A stretch of DNA of 64,000 bases from Brevibacterium aurantiacum (lineage in GTDB: Bacteria > Actinomycetota > Actinomycetes > Actinomycetales > Brevibacteriaceae). The DNA lies in the NCBI RefSeq assembly GCF_007558825.1, contig NZ_VLTK01000015.1, positions 1-64,000 on the forward strand. The letters run 5' to 3'. The position numbers were made by a program, and so were the translations under genes. This document shows positions 1-8,552 of the stretch, in pieces; position 1 is the stretch's first letter; every line of letters starts with the position of its first letter. Below the pieces are notes generated by a model, which was given only the letters and a program-made list of their open reading frames with translations, ran no database searches and was not told the origin of the DNA.

Positions 1-87
1 GCCCTGTTCGGGGCCTACCAATAAATATAGGGGCACCCCCCCTTCCCCTGATTCCACACGAAGTGTATCGTGTTCTCAGTCACAATA

Positions 88-102
88 ACGAACAGTGTTC
101 GT
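88..102. promoter_or_regulatory. TetR-type operator palindrome
   Basis: Perfect interrupted palindrome ACGAAC-AGT-GTTCGT about 30 bases before the likely start of the amidohydrolase. Size and symmetry resemble a TetR-family operator. No TetR gene is in view; it may lie upstream of the window. The palindrome argues that translation does not start at the GTG at 70, which would place it inside the coding region. Confidence 0.55.
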
Positions 103-132
103 ACGAAAATACGGGGTCAGGGACGACACGCA

Positions 133-1806
133 GTGAGACAGAGGACGGCCGAATTGGCATCGACGCACTTCCACAACGGCACCATCTGGCGAGGCGCAGG
201 AGTCGACACCGCGGATGCTCTCCTCGTCCACGACGGAGTCGTCGCAGCTGTGGGTTCTGCCGATGTGGACCGGCATTTGGCCGCTCTCGACACAGCATCT
301 GACTCCGACGACACCCTCGACCAGGTCGACCTCGACGGCGGTTTCCTCATGCCGTCCTTCGGCGATGGTCACGCCCATCCCATCTTCGGAGGACTCGAGG
401 CGGAGGGACCGCAGGTGCGAACGTGTTCCAGCGTCGATGAGATCGTGGCCGAGGTGCGCCGCTTTGCCCAGGCCCATCCCGAAATCGAGTGGATCACTGG
501 CGCCTCCTATGCCGGCAGCCTTGTCGACGGTGGACTTTTCGACTCGCGTTGGCTCGACGAGGCAGTCGCGGACCGACCCGTGGTGCTGCGTGCCTGGGAC
601 TATCACACGGTCTGGTGCAATTCCCGGGCCCTCGAACTCGCAGGCATCACCGCGGAGACTCCCGAACCTGAACTGGGCGAGATCCCCCGCCGAGGAGACG
701 GCTCGCCCCTGGGAACACTGCGGGAATGGGGTGCCGTCGATCTCGTCGACGCAGTGCGTCCGCCGCTGGACGAAGCCGTCCGGCTGCGCGCGCTCGAACG
801 AGCAGCAGACTACTACCTCGAACGAGGGGTCACATGGGTACAGGATGCCTGGGTCGAACCGGCCGATATCGAGACCTACATCGCAGCCTCGACTCTTGGT
901 CGACTCACGCTTCGGTTCAACCTCGCTCTCTATGCGGACCCACGCCACTTCTCCGCGCAACTGCCTGCCATGGTCGAGGCCAGGAGGCGCGTTGAGGAGC
1001 ACGGCGACCCGCTGCTGAGCGCGCACACTGTGAAGTTCTTCGCCGATGGCGTCGTCGAGAATGAGACCGGGTCGCTGCTCGAACCCTATTGTTCGTCTCT
1101 GCACAACCACGGCCTCCGGGTCTGGGAAGGCGAGACACTGGCCGAGGCGGTTCGTGCCGTCGACGCCGCCGGCTTCCAGGTCCACATCCATGCCATCGGC
1201 GACGCTGCTGTGCGCCAGGCGCTTGATGCCATCGAGTCCGCCATCGCGGCCAACGGACCACGCGACCGCCGGCCGGTCATCGCCCATGCCCAGCTCGTCG
1301 ATTCGGCGGACCTCTCCCGCTTCGCCGAAATCGGGGTCATCGCGAACATGCAGCCGTTGTGGGCACAGCTCGATGACCTCATGACCGTGCTCACTGTGCC
1401 CCGCCTCGGCGAGTCTCGGGCCTCGAATCAGTATCGGATGCGCAGCATCCTCGAGCTCGGCGGGCGTCTCTCCTTCGGCTCAGACTGGCCGTGCACCTCG
1501 GGCACACCCGTCGAGGGGCTGGCGATCGGCACGAGCCGTCAGAACGATGCGGGCGAACCTGCCGGGGGTTGGACACCGGAGGAGATCGTCGACATCGACC
1601 GCGCTCTCGACACCTATTCGACCGCAGTCGCGTACCAGGCCTTCGCCGATACCTGCCCCGTGGTCTGGGGCGAGATCCGCCCCGGGGCGAGCGCCGATCT
1701 CATCAGATTCGACCACGACCCCCGGCATCTGTCACCGCAGGAACTCGCGGTGACAGCTGTTCGCACCACCTACCTCGGCGGCGTTGCCGTGCATTCATCG
1801 ATCTGA
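133..1806 (+). CDS. Amidohydrolase family 3 (YtcJ-like) metal-dependent hydrolase
   Basis: Predicted cytosolic zinc amidohydrolase of the YtcJ type; the substrate cannot be told from sequence. The protein has an N-terminal beta-sandwich region, the first metal motif GDGHAHP, a central TIM-barrel region, VHIHAIGDAAV as a later metal motif, and FGSDWP with the catalytic aspartate near the C-terminus. The length of about 557 residues is normal. The frame is open from a GTG at 70, but that start would overlap the palindrome at 88-102. I chose GTG at 133, which has a weak purine-rich stretch upstream; TTG at 154 is another option. The permease gene follows after 14 bases, so the two probably form an uptake-and-hydrolysis operon. 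Confidence 0.85.
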   Translation: MRQRTAELASTHFHNGTIWRGAGVDTADALLVHDGVVAAVGSADVDRHLAALDTASDSDDTLDQVDLDGGFLMPSFGDGHAHPIFGGLEAEGPQVRTCSSVDEIVAEVRRFAQAHPEIEWITGASYAGSLVDGGLFDSRWLDEAVADRPVVLRAWDYHTVWCNSRALELAGITAETPEPELGEIPRRGDGSPLGTLREWGAVDLVDAVRPPLDEAVRLRALERAADYYLERGVTWVQDAWVEPADIETYIAASTLGRLTLRFNLALYADPRHFSAQLPAMVEARRRVEEHGDPLLSAHTVKFFADGVVENETGSLLEPYCSSLHNHGLRVWEGETLAEAVRAVDAAGFQVHIHAIGDAAVRQALDAIESAIAANGPRDRRPVIAHAQLVDSADLSRFAEIGVIANMQPLWAQLDDLMTVLTVPRLGESRASNQYRMRSILELGGRLSFGSDWPCTSGTPVEGLAIGTSRQNDAGEPAGGWTPEEIVDIDRALDTYSTAVAYQAFADTCPVVWGEIRPGASADLIRFDHDPRHLSPQELAVTAVRTTYLGGVAVHSSI

Positions 1807-1820
1807 GAGAAAGGACCACC

Positions 1821-3197
1821 ATGTCCCGCTCACACGACGCCAACACGGCCCACAGAGGCGAGGAATCTCACGGTGGCGAAGGACAACTCCGTCGAGCGCT
1901 CGGGGTTCCCTCTCTGGTGCTCTTCGGCCTCGTCTACATGGTGCCTCTGACCGTCTTCACGACCTATGGCATCGTCACTCAGGTCAGCGGCGGCAGGGTG
2001 CCGCTGGCGTACGTGATCACTCTCCTCGCGATGGTCTTCACCGCCAGGTCATACGCAAAGATGGCTCACGAGCTCCCATTTTCCGGGTCCGCCTACACGT
2101 ACACGCAGAATAGCTTCGGGGCGGGCATCGGATTCGTTGCCGGCTGGGCGCTCCTGCTGGACTACCTCTTCCTGCCGATGATCAACTACCTCGTCATCGG
2201 CATCTATCTGTCCGCGGCCTTCCCCATGATCCCCGCCTGGGCCTTCGTACTCACCGCGATAGTCCTGGTCACTGTTCTCAATGTCATCGGCATCGTCTCT
2301 GTCGCCCGTGCGAACATCGTCATCATTGCCGCCCAGGCGATCTTCATCGTCACCTTCGCGGCGCTCGGCATCGCGTCGATGTCGGGCTCGGGCACGGTTG
2401 ACCTCTCGGCACCCTTCACCGGCGACGGCAGTGCGCCCGGCTTCGGCAACGTCATGGCAGGTGCCGCAATCCTGTGCCTGTCGTTCCTCGGCTTCGATGC
2501 GGTCTCGACTCTGTCAGAGGAGGCCAAGGACGCCAAGCGCAGCGTGCCTCGTGCCATTGTCATCGCCACTGTCACAGGCGGTCTGATCTATATCGCGCTC
2601 TCATTCCTCGCTCAACTCGTCTACCCGTCGAATGACTTCGCCGACGTCGAGTCGGGCGCTCTCGACGTCATGAGTGCAGCAGGCGGTGAGTTCCTCACGA
2701 CCTTCTTCACTGCCGCCTACGTCGCCGGCGCCTGCGGTTCCGCGCTGACTTCTCAGGCCTCGGTCTCGCGCATCCTCTTCGCGATGGGCCGCGACGGTGT
2801 TCTGCCCAATCGGCTCTTCGGACGTCTCTCACCACGCTTCCACACCCCGATCTTCGCAACACTCGCGGTCGGAGTCGTGTCGCTGTTCGCGCTGGCGGCC
2901 GACCTCGGATTCATCTCCGAGATGGTCAGCTTCGGCGCACTCATCGCGTTCTCGGCTGTCAACCTCTCGGTCATCAAACACTTCGTCATCGATGGGAAGC
3001 GTCGCGGATCGAGCGCGATCGCCAACTACATCGTGCTGCCCGGCATCGGCTTCTGCCTCACCCTGTGGCTGTGGACGAGCCTGTCACCGAGAACGCTGCT
3101 CATCGGGGCGATCTGGCTGGCCCTCGGCATCGGCTACCTCGCCTTCGTCACTCGCGGCTTCCGCCGTCCGACTCCGACGCTGGATCTGGCCGACTAG
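1821..3197 (+). CDS. APC-family amino acid/polyamine permease
   Basis: Inner-membrane permease of the amino acid-polyamine-organocation superfamily, 458 residues, with about 12 hydrophobic segments. Typical features are the early segment LVLFGLVYMVPLTVF, the glycine-rich GFVAGWALLLDYLFLP stretch and the FLGFDAVSTLSEEAKD motif at the end of TM6. The start is ATG at 1821 behind a strong GAGAAAGGA ribosome-binding site; the open frame runs much further upstream but overlaps the amidohydrolase. The gene is 14 bases after the amidohydrolase and probably imports that enzyme's substrate or a related amino compound. Its stop codon overlaps the stop of the convergent thioesterase within one CTAG. Confidence 0.9.
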   Translation: MSRSHDANTAHRGEESHGGEGQLRRALGVPSLVLFGLVYMVPLTVFTTYGIVTQVSGGRVPLAYVITLLAMVFTARSYAKMAHELPFSGSAYTYTQNSFGAGIGFVAGWALLLDYLFLPMINYLVIGIYLSAAFPMIPAWAFVLTAIVLVTVLNVIGIVSVARANIVIIAAQAIFIVTFAALGIASMSGSGTVDLSAPFTGDGSAPGFGNVMAGAAILCLSFLGFDAVSTLSEEAKDAKRSVPRAIVIATVTGGLIYIALSFLAQLVYPSNDFADVESGALDVMSAAGGEFLTTFFTAAYVAGACGSALTSQASVSRILFAMGRDGVLPNRLFGRLSPRFHTPIFATLAVGVVSLFALAADLGFISEMVSFGALIAFSAVNLSVIKHFVIDGKRRGSSAIANYIVLPGIGFCLTLWLWTSLSPRTLLIGAIWLALGIGYLAFVTRGFRRPTPTLDLAD

Positions 3198-3637
3198 AGG
3201 ACGGGCATGCGATCGCGCTCATAGGTGATCGATGAATAGCCGTGAGGGTCTGGCTGCCCCGTCTCCCCTACGCTGACGAAGACGATTCTGTCGATGCTCA
3301 GAATGGACTTGCGCGTGATCATATTGCGCACCTGAGCTCGCATCGTCAGTGACGTGCTGCCGAAACGAGTTGCGACGAGGCCCATCTCGATGAGATCCCC
3401 TTGGCGAGCCGAAGCTACGAAGTTGATCTCGGAGATGAGCTTCGTGACCACGCTGTGGCTGCCGAGCTGAATGATCGCGTAGATCGCAGCTTCCTCGTCG
3501 ATCCATTTCAGCAGGCTTCCTCCGAAGAGCGAGCCGTTCGCATTGAGGTCCTCCGGGCGAACCCACTTGCGTGTATAGAAGTTCATTCCGTCGACTCGAT
3601 GAGTCGTATTCACCGAGGTCATTGCCGATTCGCTCAT
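3194..3637 (-). CDS. Acyl-CoA thioesterase, hotdog fold (YciA/BFIT type)
   Basis: Small cytosolic hotdog-fold thioesterase predicted to hydrolyse acyl-CoA. Visible family features are DLNANGSLFGGSLLKWIDEE (the N/D...GGxLL..D core with the catalytic acidic residue in the long helix) and the SEINFVASARQGDLIEM strand pair. The frame is open from GTG at 3673, but that start has no ribosome-binding site. ATG at 3637 has AGGGA about six bases upstream, giving 147 residues; ATG at 3643 is also possible. Convergent with the permease, sharing the terminal CTAG. Confidence 0.82.
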   Translation of the reverse strand: MSESAMTSVNTTHRVDGMNFYTRKWVRPEDLNANGSLFGGSLLKWIDEEAAIYAIIQLGSHSVVTKLISEINFVASARQGDLIEMGLVATRFGSTSLTMRAQVRNMITRKSILSIDRIVFVSVGETGQPDPHGYSSITYERDRMPVL

Positions 3638-3813
3638 CGCCATCCCTATCGCAGTGGTCTCGCTCTTGAGCACAGGCTAGCCCAGGGACATTTCGCCTGG
3701 ATTTCGGGCAGAGCGCAAACATTTCGAGCTGGTTTCACCACGAGGCTCCTGCAGATTCTCGCGCTTCACCTCACCTCTTCACCGAACTTTGGCCTCACAC
3801 TATGTACTGCCTG

Positions 3814-3842
3814 TTGCAATAGTGTGTAACGCACACTATTGT
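3814..3842 (+). promoter_or_regulatory. padR promoter with overlapping operator; leaderless start
   Basis: A -35 TTGCAA (3814-3819) and a -10 TATTGT (3837-3842) are separated by 17 bases. They overlap a perfect inverted repeat, CAATAGTGTG (3817-3826) and CACACTATTG (3832-3841). The predicted transcription start falls at about 3849-3850, on the ATG of padR, and no Shine-Dalgarno sequence is present. This suggests a leaderless transcript and autoregulation by PadR. Confidence 0.65.
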
Positions 3843-3849
3843 GTGAAAC

Positions 3850-4197
3850 ATGAACGAGGATGAAGAACAGGCACTGGCGACACACGAACAAGAGTTGAGA
3901 CGAGGCACCGTCGTCTTCGCCAGTCTCGTTGCCTGCCGTCAGCCGCAGTACGGGTACTCGCTGCTGACGACTCTCACCGAAGCCGGCATCGCCACAGAAG
4001 CCAACACTCTCTACCCCCTGCTGCGAAGACTTGAGAAACAAGGGCTGCTCAGTGCCGAGTGGAACACCGAACAAGCGCGTCCACGCAAGTACTACAGCGT
4101 CACCACCAGCGGGGCCGAAGTCGCCGCAGCACTCCACTCACAATGGCTGGAACTCAACACCAGCATTACGAAACTCTGGAAAGAAGGAACACCATGA
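3850..4197 (+). CDS. PadR family transcriptional regulator
   Basis: Winged-helix repressor of the PadR family, 115 residues. The motif YGYSLLTTLTEAGI...TLYPLLRRLEKQGLL followed by the wing RPRKYYSVTTSGAE is diagnostic. It has a short C-terminal helix for dimerisation (small PadR-s2 type). It begins at ATG 3850 without a Shine-Dalgarno sequence, immediately after a promoter and perfect palindrome that it probably binds. Its stop overlaps the start of the next gene (ATGA at 4194-4197), so the two are translationally coupled. PadR proteins often control neighbouring transport or stress genes; the likely targets here are the membrane protein and the UvrA-like ATPase. Confidence 0.92.
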   Translation: MNEDEEQALATHEQELRRGTVVFASLVACRQPQYGYSLLTTLTEAGIATEANTLYPLLRRLEKQGLLSAEWNTEQARPRKYYSVTTSGAEVAAALHSQWLELNTSITKLWKEGTP

Positions 4198-5159
4198 GTA
4201 CGCTCACCACCATCTACGTCGACAATGTGGTCGGCCATCTCCCGGAGGACTCCCGAGGTGACATCGCGGCAGAGATCAAGGCCACAATCGACGACATGAT
4301 CGAAGACCGCCTCGGCGGCTTGGACCATCCTGCCGACGAGCAGACCGCTGCTGCCGAACGTGAGGTGCTCGAAGAGCTCGGCGATCCGGCCCAGCTCTCC
4401 CGGGAATACACGAATTCGCCACAGCATCTCATCGGGCCGAAGTCCTACCCGGTCTTCATCTGGGCGATACGCTGGGTGCTTCCGCTCGTCGCCGTGGCCG
4501 CGGCCGTGACGAACTCAATCGCGTTCATCGCCACCAACGATGAGGTCCAGATCGGGGCGCTCATCGGTCAGCTCGTCGGCAATACGGTCATCGCGCTGCT
4601 CACGGCCTTCGCCACAATCACGATCCTCTTCGCCCTCGGCGACAGGGATATGAGCGCAGGTGCAGCAGATAAGATCGCCGGTGTGAAGAAGGGCTGGTCA
4701 GTCGATCAGCTGCGGGCGACGGATGCGAAGGCAAAGCAGATCCGCGCCGAGTCGGTCCTGAACCTGGTCTTCATCGTCCTTCTGGCTCTCCTTCCGCTCG
4801 TGCCCACCTCCTTGTTCTACGTCGGCCATCTCAACAATGACGAGCCATTCATCAATCCGGAACTGGGATTCGGATGGTTCCTCGGATACTGGGGATTCCT
4901 CGCGCTCATGGCCATCGTCGAGGTGGTGAAGCTGGTTCGCTCATCAGCGAAAACAGCCGTGGTACTCACCGGAGCGATCCTCGACGTCGCGATGGCCGTC
5001 TTCCTCACGATCGCCCTGCTGACACAGCAGGTGCTGCACCCGGATCTCACGTCCCCTTCGGGCGCCGAAGTGCAGCAGATCATCACAGTGATCGCAATCT
5101 GGGCCATCGTCATCTGGGATCAGATCAGCACGTGGCGCGCCCACCGAGCGAACCGCTGA
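4194..5159 (+). CDS. Membrane protein with N-terminal HAAS/DUF1700-like domain
   Basis: 321 residues. Residues 1 to about 80 form an acidic helical domain (LPEDSRGDIAAEIKATIDD...EREVLEELGDPAQLSREY) of the kind called HAAS or DUF1700, which is commonly coupled to PadR regulators. The rest has about six hydrophobic segments. The start ATG overlaps the padR stop and is preceded by AGAAGGAAC. The family is thought to act with PadR in signal-dependent regulation; the biochemical role is unknown. A strong hairpin lies between it and the following ATPase gene. Confidence 0.85.
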   Translation: MSTLTTIYVDNVVGHLPEDSRGDIAAEIKATIDDMIEDRLGGLDHPADEQTAAAEREVLEELGDPAQLSREYTNSPQHLIGPKSYPVFIWAIRWVLPLVAVAAAVTNSIAFIATNDEVQIGALIGQLVGNTVIALLTAFATITILFALGDRDMSAGAADKIAGVKKGWSVDQLRATDAKAKQIRAESVLNLVFIVLLALLPLVPTSLFYVGHLNNDEPFINPELGFGWFLGYWGFLALMAIVEVVKLVRSSAKTAVVLTGAILDVAMAVFLTIALLTQQVLHPDLTSPSGAEVQQIITVIAIWAIVIWDQISTWRAHRANR

Positions 5160-5172
5160 CCGCGTAGCCTGG

Positions 5173-5202
5173 TCCGGGTGCAGCTTCATCGCTGCACCCG
5201 GA
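5173..5202 (+). terminator. Hairpin between membrane protein and UvrA-like gene
   Basis: Twelve-base perfect arms TCCGGGTGCAGC and GCTGCACCCGGA with a six-base loop, but no T-tract. It lies just before the GAGAGGA ribosome-binding site of the next gene, so it may be an attenuator or an mRNA-stability or processing element rather than a full terminator. Confidence 0.5.
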
Positions 5203-5222
5203 CGAGAGGAAGTGGCTATTTC

Positions 5223-7748
5223 ATGACCGAAGAGATCGGCGTCGTCGGCGCTCGCGAGCACAACCTGTCCGGTTTCTCCGTCACTCTGCCGCACAGGAAG
5301 CTCATCGGCATCTGCGGTGTATCGGGCTCGGGCAAGTCGTCGTTGGCCTTCGACACCATCTACGCCGAAGCCCAGCGCCGCTACCTCGAATCGGTCTCCC
5401 CGTTCACTCGTCACCTCCTCGGCGCAGTCTCTGCGCCCCAGGTCGACCGGATCACGGGCCTTCCCGCCGCAATTGCAGTGAAACAGCTTGTGTCGACTCC
5501 CCCGGAGAATTCGAGCGTGGGCACCCTGTCACAGGTCTCTGATCTGCTGCGGGTGCTGTTCTCCCGCTTCGGCGACTACCCCGCGAACCAGGGTCGACTG
5601 CTTGCTTCTGCTTTCTCGCCCAACACCGTCGAGGGCGCCTGTCCGACGTGCGCGGCGAAGGGCAGCATCCATGACCTCGACCTCAACGCAGCCGTACCCG
5701 ACGAGTCGCTGACCATTCGCGAGGGCGCCATCGCCGCCTGGCCGGGAGGCTGGCTGGGACGAAACTTCAAACACCTCGTCGAAACCATGGGCATCGACAT
5801 CGACGCCCCCTGGAACAGTCTTCCCGCCAAGACCCGCGACTGGCTTCTGACCACCGAAGACACCCCGTCTGTCACTGTCAGGCCGGAGGATCTGCGCGAA
5901 TACATCTCCCGCGGCTACACGGGCAAATTCCGCAGTGCCCGCAGATATCTGCTCGACACGATGATCACGACCGGCAGTGAGACGGTCAGGGCACGCACGG
6001 AGGAGTACCTCAGCAACGAACTCTGCCCCGACTGCAATGGCAGCCGCATCAATCCGGCAGCTCTGTCGGTGATGATCGGCGGCGCCAATATCGCCGAGGT
6101 GGCCACACGCAGTCTCACCGATGTGGCCGTCTCCCTCCACGCGGCCATCTCCTTCGACCTCGACCGTGGCCACAATGGCGCGAAACGGTTCTCCAACGCC
6201 ACCGATGAGGCGGCCCAGGTCCTCCTCGACGAACTCGACAAACGTACGTCGGTCATCGACAACCTCGGCGTCGGCTATCTCCCACCTCACCGCTCGGCGG
6301 CCACCCTCTCCCCCGGCGAGCTGCAGCGACTGCGCTTGGCGGCACATCTGCACAGCGGTCTGCACGGCATGGTCTACGTCTTCGACGAACTCTCCACCGG
6401 ACTGCACCCCAAGGACACCGATCACCTCTTCACCCATATTGAGGCTCTGCGCGATGCCGGCAACACGGTCATCCTCGTCGAACACGATATGGAGCTGGTG
6501 CGCCGGTGCGACTGGGTCATCGAACTCGGTCCCGGTGGTGGTGCCCGGGGAGGGCAGCTGATGTTCTCCGGCCCCGTCGCCGAGGCACTCGACGGGAAGA
6601 GCTCAACCGCTGTCCGCCTGCGCAATGAGGCTCCCAGCGAACCTTGGCGAGCACCTCAGGAATTCGGTGATTGGGCTCGGTGCACCGGTCTGTCGGCGAA
6701 CAACCTCCGCGCTCTGGCGCTGTCCTTTCCCATCGGCGGTCTCACGACCCTGACAGGAGTTTCCGGGGCGGGTAAGAGCTCGGTGCTGCGATCGGTGGCA
6801 ACACTGGCCAGAGCCGCTGGAGCCTCCCCATTCGACGGTGAGGAGGAGCCGAAGACGATACCCCGGCGCAGCAGCACTAGTGGTGGCGGTGAGGGAGGAG
6901 ATCTTGCCGAGGCAGATGCTGCCGGGCTCGAGGTCTTCGACCGGGTGGTCAGCTTCGATCAGTCCACCATCGGCCGGTCCCCGCGATCGGTCATCGGCAC
7001 CTATCTGGGCATCTTCGACAAGATCCGCAGCCTGTTCGCGAAGACCGATCCGGCGCGCAGTCGTGGCTTCACCGCCTCACAGTTCTCCTTCAACACCGCC
7101 CGGGGACGATGCCCGCGCTGTGAGGGCCTGGGCATCATCACCATCGATCTCGTCCACCTGCCGGCCTCCAGCGGCACCTGTCCCGAATGCGAGGGCCGCC
7201 GGTTCACCGAGGAGACCCTCGAGGTCACGGTCGAAGAACTGACCATCGCGGATGTCCTCGATCTGTCGATCGATGCGGCGGCGACGGAATTCGCCGAACG
7301 GCTGGGACTCGTCGCCCATTTCGAGGTCCTGCAGAGGGTCGGCCTCGGCGGGCTGCTGCTCGGCCAGTCCTCGGCGACGCTGTCCGGCGGTGAGGCGCAG
7401 CGGCTGCGGCTGGCCGCGGTGATGCGGGCCAGGAAGCGACGTGAGCGCTCACTATTCATCCTTGATGAGCCGGCCAACGGCCTGCACCCCAGTGATGCTC
7501 GGGTGCTGGGGAAGCTCTTCCGCCAGATTGTCGACGAAGGCGATACGATCCTCATCGCCGATCACAATATGGAGCTGGCCGCCGGCTCCGATTGGCTCAT
7601 CGACATGGGCCCTGGACCCGGTCCCGACGGCGGTCACGTCGTGGCCTCCGGCCGGCCGGACGAGGTCGCCACGGCAGGTGTCGGGGCCACAGCCTCGGTG
7701 TTGACACGTCGATTCGGCACAGCGGGCTCAGGCGCTGCAGACGGCTGA
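5223..7748 (+). CDS. UvrA-like ABC ATPase (excinuclease A paralogue)
   Basis: 841 residues with two ABC ATPase halves. The first has Walker A GVSGSGKSS, CxxC pairs CPTC and CPDC, signature LSPGELQR and Walker B VYVFDELSTGLHP. The second has GVSGAGKSS, CPRC and CPEC, LSGGEAQR and LFILDEPANGLHP. It is about 100 residues shorter than housekeeping UvrA (about 950), and the first-half signature has P for G, so it is more likely a UvrA-like paralogue of the kind linked to drug tolerance than the repair UvrA. A low-complexity linker follows the second Walker A. ATG at 5223 follows GAGAGGAAGTGG. Placement after padR suggests stress- or drug-induced expression. Confidence 0.85.
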   Translation: MTEEIGVVGAREHNLSGFSVTLPHRKLIGICGVSGSGKSSLAFDTIYAEAQRRYLESVSPFTRHLLGAVSAPQVDRITGLPAAIAVKQLVSTPPENSSVGTLSQVSDLLRVLFSRFGDYPANQGRLLASAFSPNTVEGACPTCAAKGSIHDLDLNAAVPDESLTIREGAIAAWPGGWLGRNFKHLVETMGIDIDAPWNSLPAKTRDWLLTTEDTPSVTVRPEDLREYISRGYTGKFRSARRYLLDTMITTGSETVRARTEEYLSNELCPDCNGSRINPAALSVMIGGANIAEVATRSLTDVAVSLHAAISFDLDRGHNGAKRFSNATDEAAQVLLDELDKRTSVIDNLGVGYLPPHRSAATLSPGELQRLRLAAHLHSGLHGMVYVFDELSTGLHPKDTDHLFTHIEALRDAGNTVILVEHDMELVRRCDWVIELGPGGGARGGQLMFSGPVAEALDGKSSTAVRLRNEAPSEPWRAPQEFGDWARCTGLSANNLRALALSFPIGGLTTLTGVSGAGKSSVLRSVATLARAAGASPFDGEEEPKTIPRRSSTSGGGEGGDLAEADAAGLEVFDRVVSFDQSTIGRSPRSVIGTYLGIFDKIRSLFAKTDPARSRGFTASQFSFNTARGRCPRCEGLGIITIDLVHLPASSGTCPECEGRRFTEETLEVTVEELTIADVLDLSIDAAATEFAERLGLVAHFEVLQRVGLGGLLLGQSSATLSGGEAQRLRLAAVMRARKRRERSLFILDEPANGLHPSDARVLGKLFRQIVDEGDTILIADHNMELAAGSDWLIDMGPGPGPDGGHVVASGRPDEVATAGVGATASVLTRRFGTAGSGAADG

Positions 7749-7750
7749 CT

Positions 7751-7984
7751 TCAGCTCCGGCGGGTCAGCCGTCTGTACCCGAAGCCACCTGCCAAACCGG
7801 CTCCGGCGAGCGCACCGACAGGGAGGCTCACCGGGGCAATGACCAGCAGCGCTTCCTGCCAGATCCCTGCTATGAGGTCGTTGACGATGATCATGGCGAG
7901 GACTCCTCCAATGAACCCGAGCATCATCAGACCGATGACACACGCCCAGAGCCGAGCACCTCGGCGGGCTTCTTTCCCGGTCAC
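7751..7984 (-). CDS. Small two-TM membrane protein
   Basis: 77 residues with two hydrophobic segments (LWACVIGLMMLGFIGGVLAMIIV and a later ALLVIAPVSLPVGALAGAGLAG) and a basic C-terminus. The GTG start overlaps the stop of the upstream membrane-protein gene (GTGA), so translation is coupled. No family recognised. Confidence 0.6.
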   Translation of the reverse strand: MTGKEARRGARLWACVIGLMMLGFIGGVLAMIIVNDLIAGIWQEALLVIAPVSLPVGALAGAGLAGGFGYRRLTRRS

Positions 7985-8400
7985 TGTCCGAGTCGATTCA
8001 GAGTCCAGGTTCCCCACCGCAGACGGCGGACGAGCAGTGCCATTCCCCCGGCGATGACACCCCAGACAGCGTTCGTCACCAGCATGGGGATGATGGCCAG
8101 CGGCTGTGCCAGAGGCCCCTCGAGGTGGCCCAGCAGAATCGGGGACAGAATGCCGCTGAGGATGATGGCACCGAGGGCGTAGACGAGTCCGACGATGCCC
8201 CCGCTGAGGAGCGGGTTCGCCGACCGAGACAGCCCTAGGGCCAGCACCCATACCAGTGTCACGAGCGCCGTCAGTCCGAGAGCAATGGATTGAGTGGGAA
8301 GCCCGGAGCTCTCGAGGGCGATACGCGCCACGGGACGGACGAGGCCGAGCAACCCGAGAATGATGAGCAGAGGCCATTTGAGTTCGCGAAGATACTTCAT
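7981..8400 (-). CDS. Hypothetical membrane protein
   Basis: 139 residues with four predicted transmembrane segments and short polar ends; no family recognised. It starts at ATG 8400 and ends by overlapping the GTG of the small membrane protein, forming a two-gene operon. Both converge on the UvrA-like gene and diverge from the histidine kinase. A role with the adjacent two-component system is possible but unsupported. Confidence 0.7.
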   Translation of the reverse strand: MKYLRELKWPLLIILGLLGLVRPVARIALESSGLPTQSIALGLTALVTLVWVLALGLSRSANPLLSGGIVGLVYALGAIILSGILSPILLGHLEGPLAQPLAIIPMLVTNAVWGVIAGGMALLVRRLRWGTWTLNRLGQ

Positions 8401-8552
8401 TCTTCGAGATTAGGGTCATTAGACATCCGGCCGAATCGGCTCACACGCGCGACCGGCGTCGAGTTCTGAGGACCGTCCCGTACGTCGAGAAGCGACATTG
8501 CCGGGCGCTTCCAGCGGTGCCCACTGAGGTGAGACGACTCTATGCTGGGATC

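Noticed and set aside
76..1287. 403-codon frame on the minus strand opposite the amidohydrolase
   Set aside because: Shadow of a high-GC gene; the plus-strand frame has clear family motifs.
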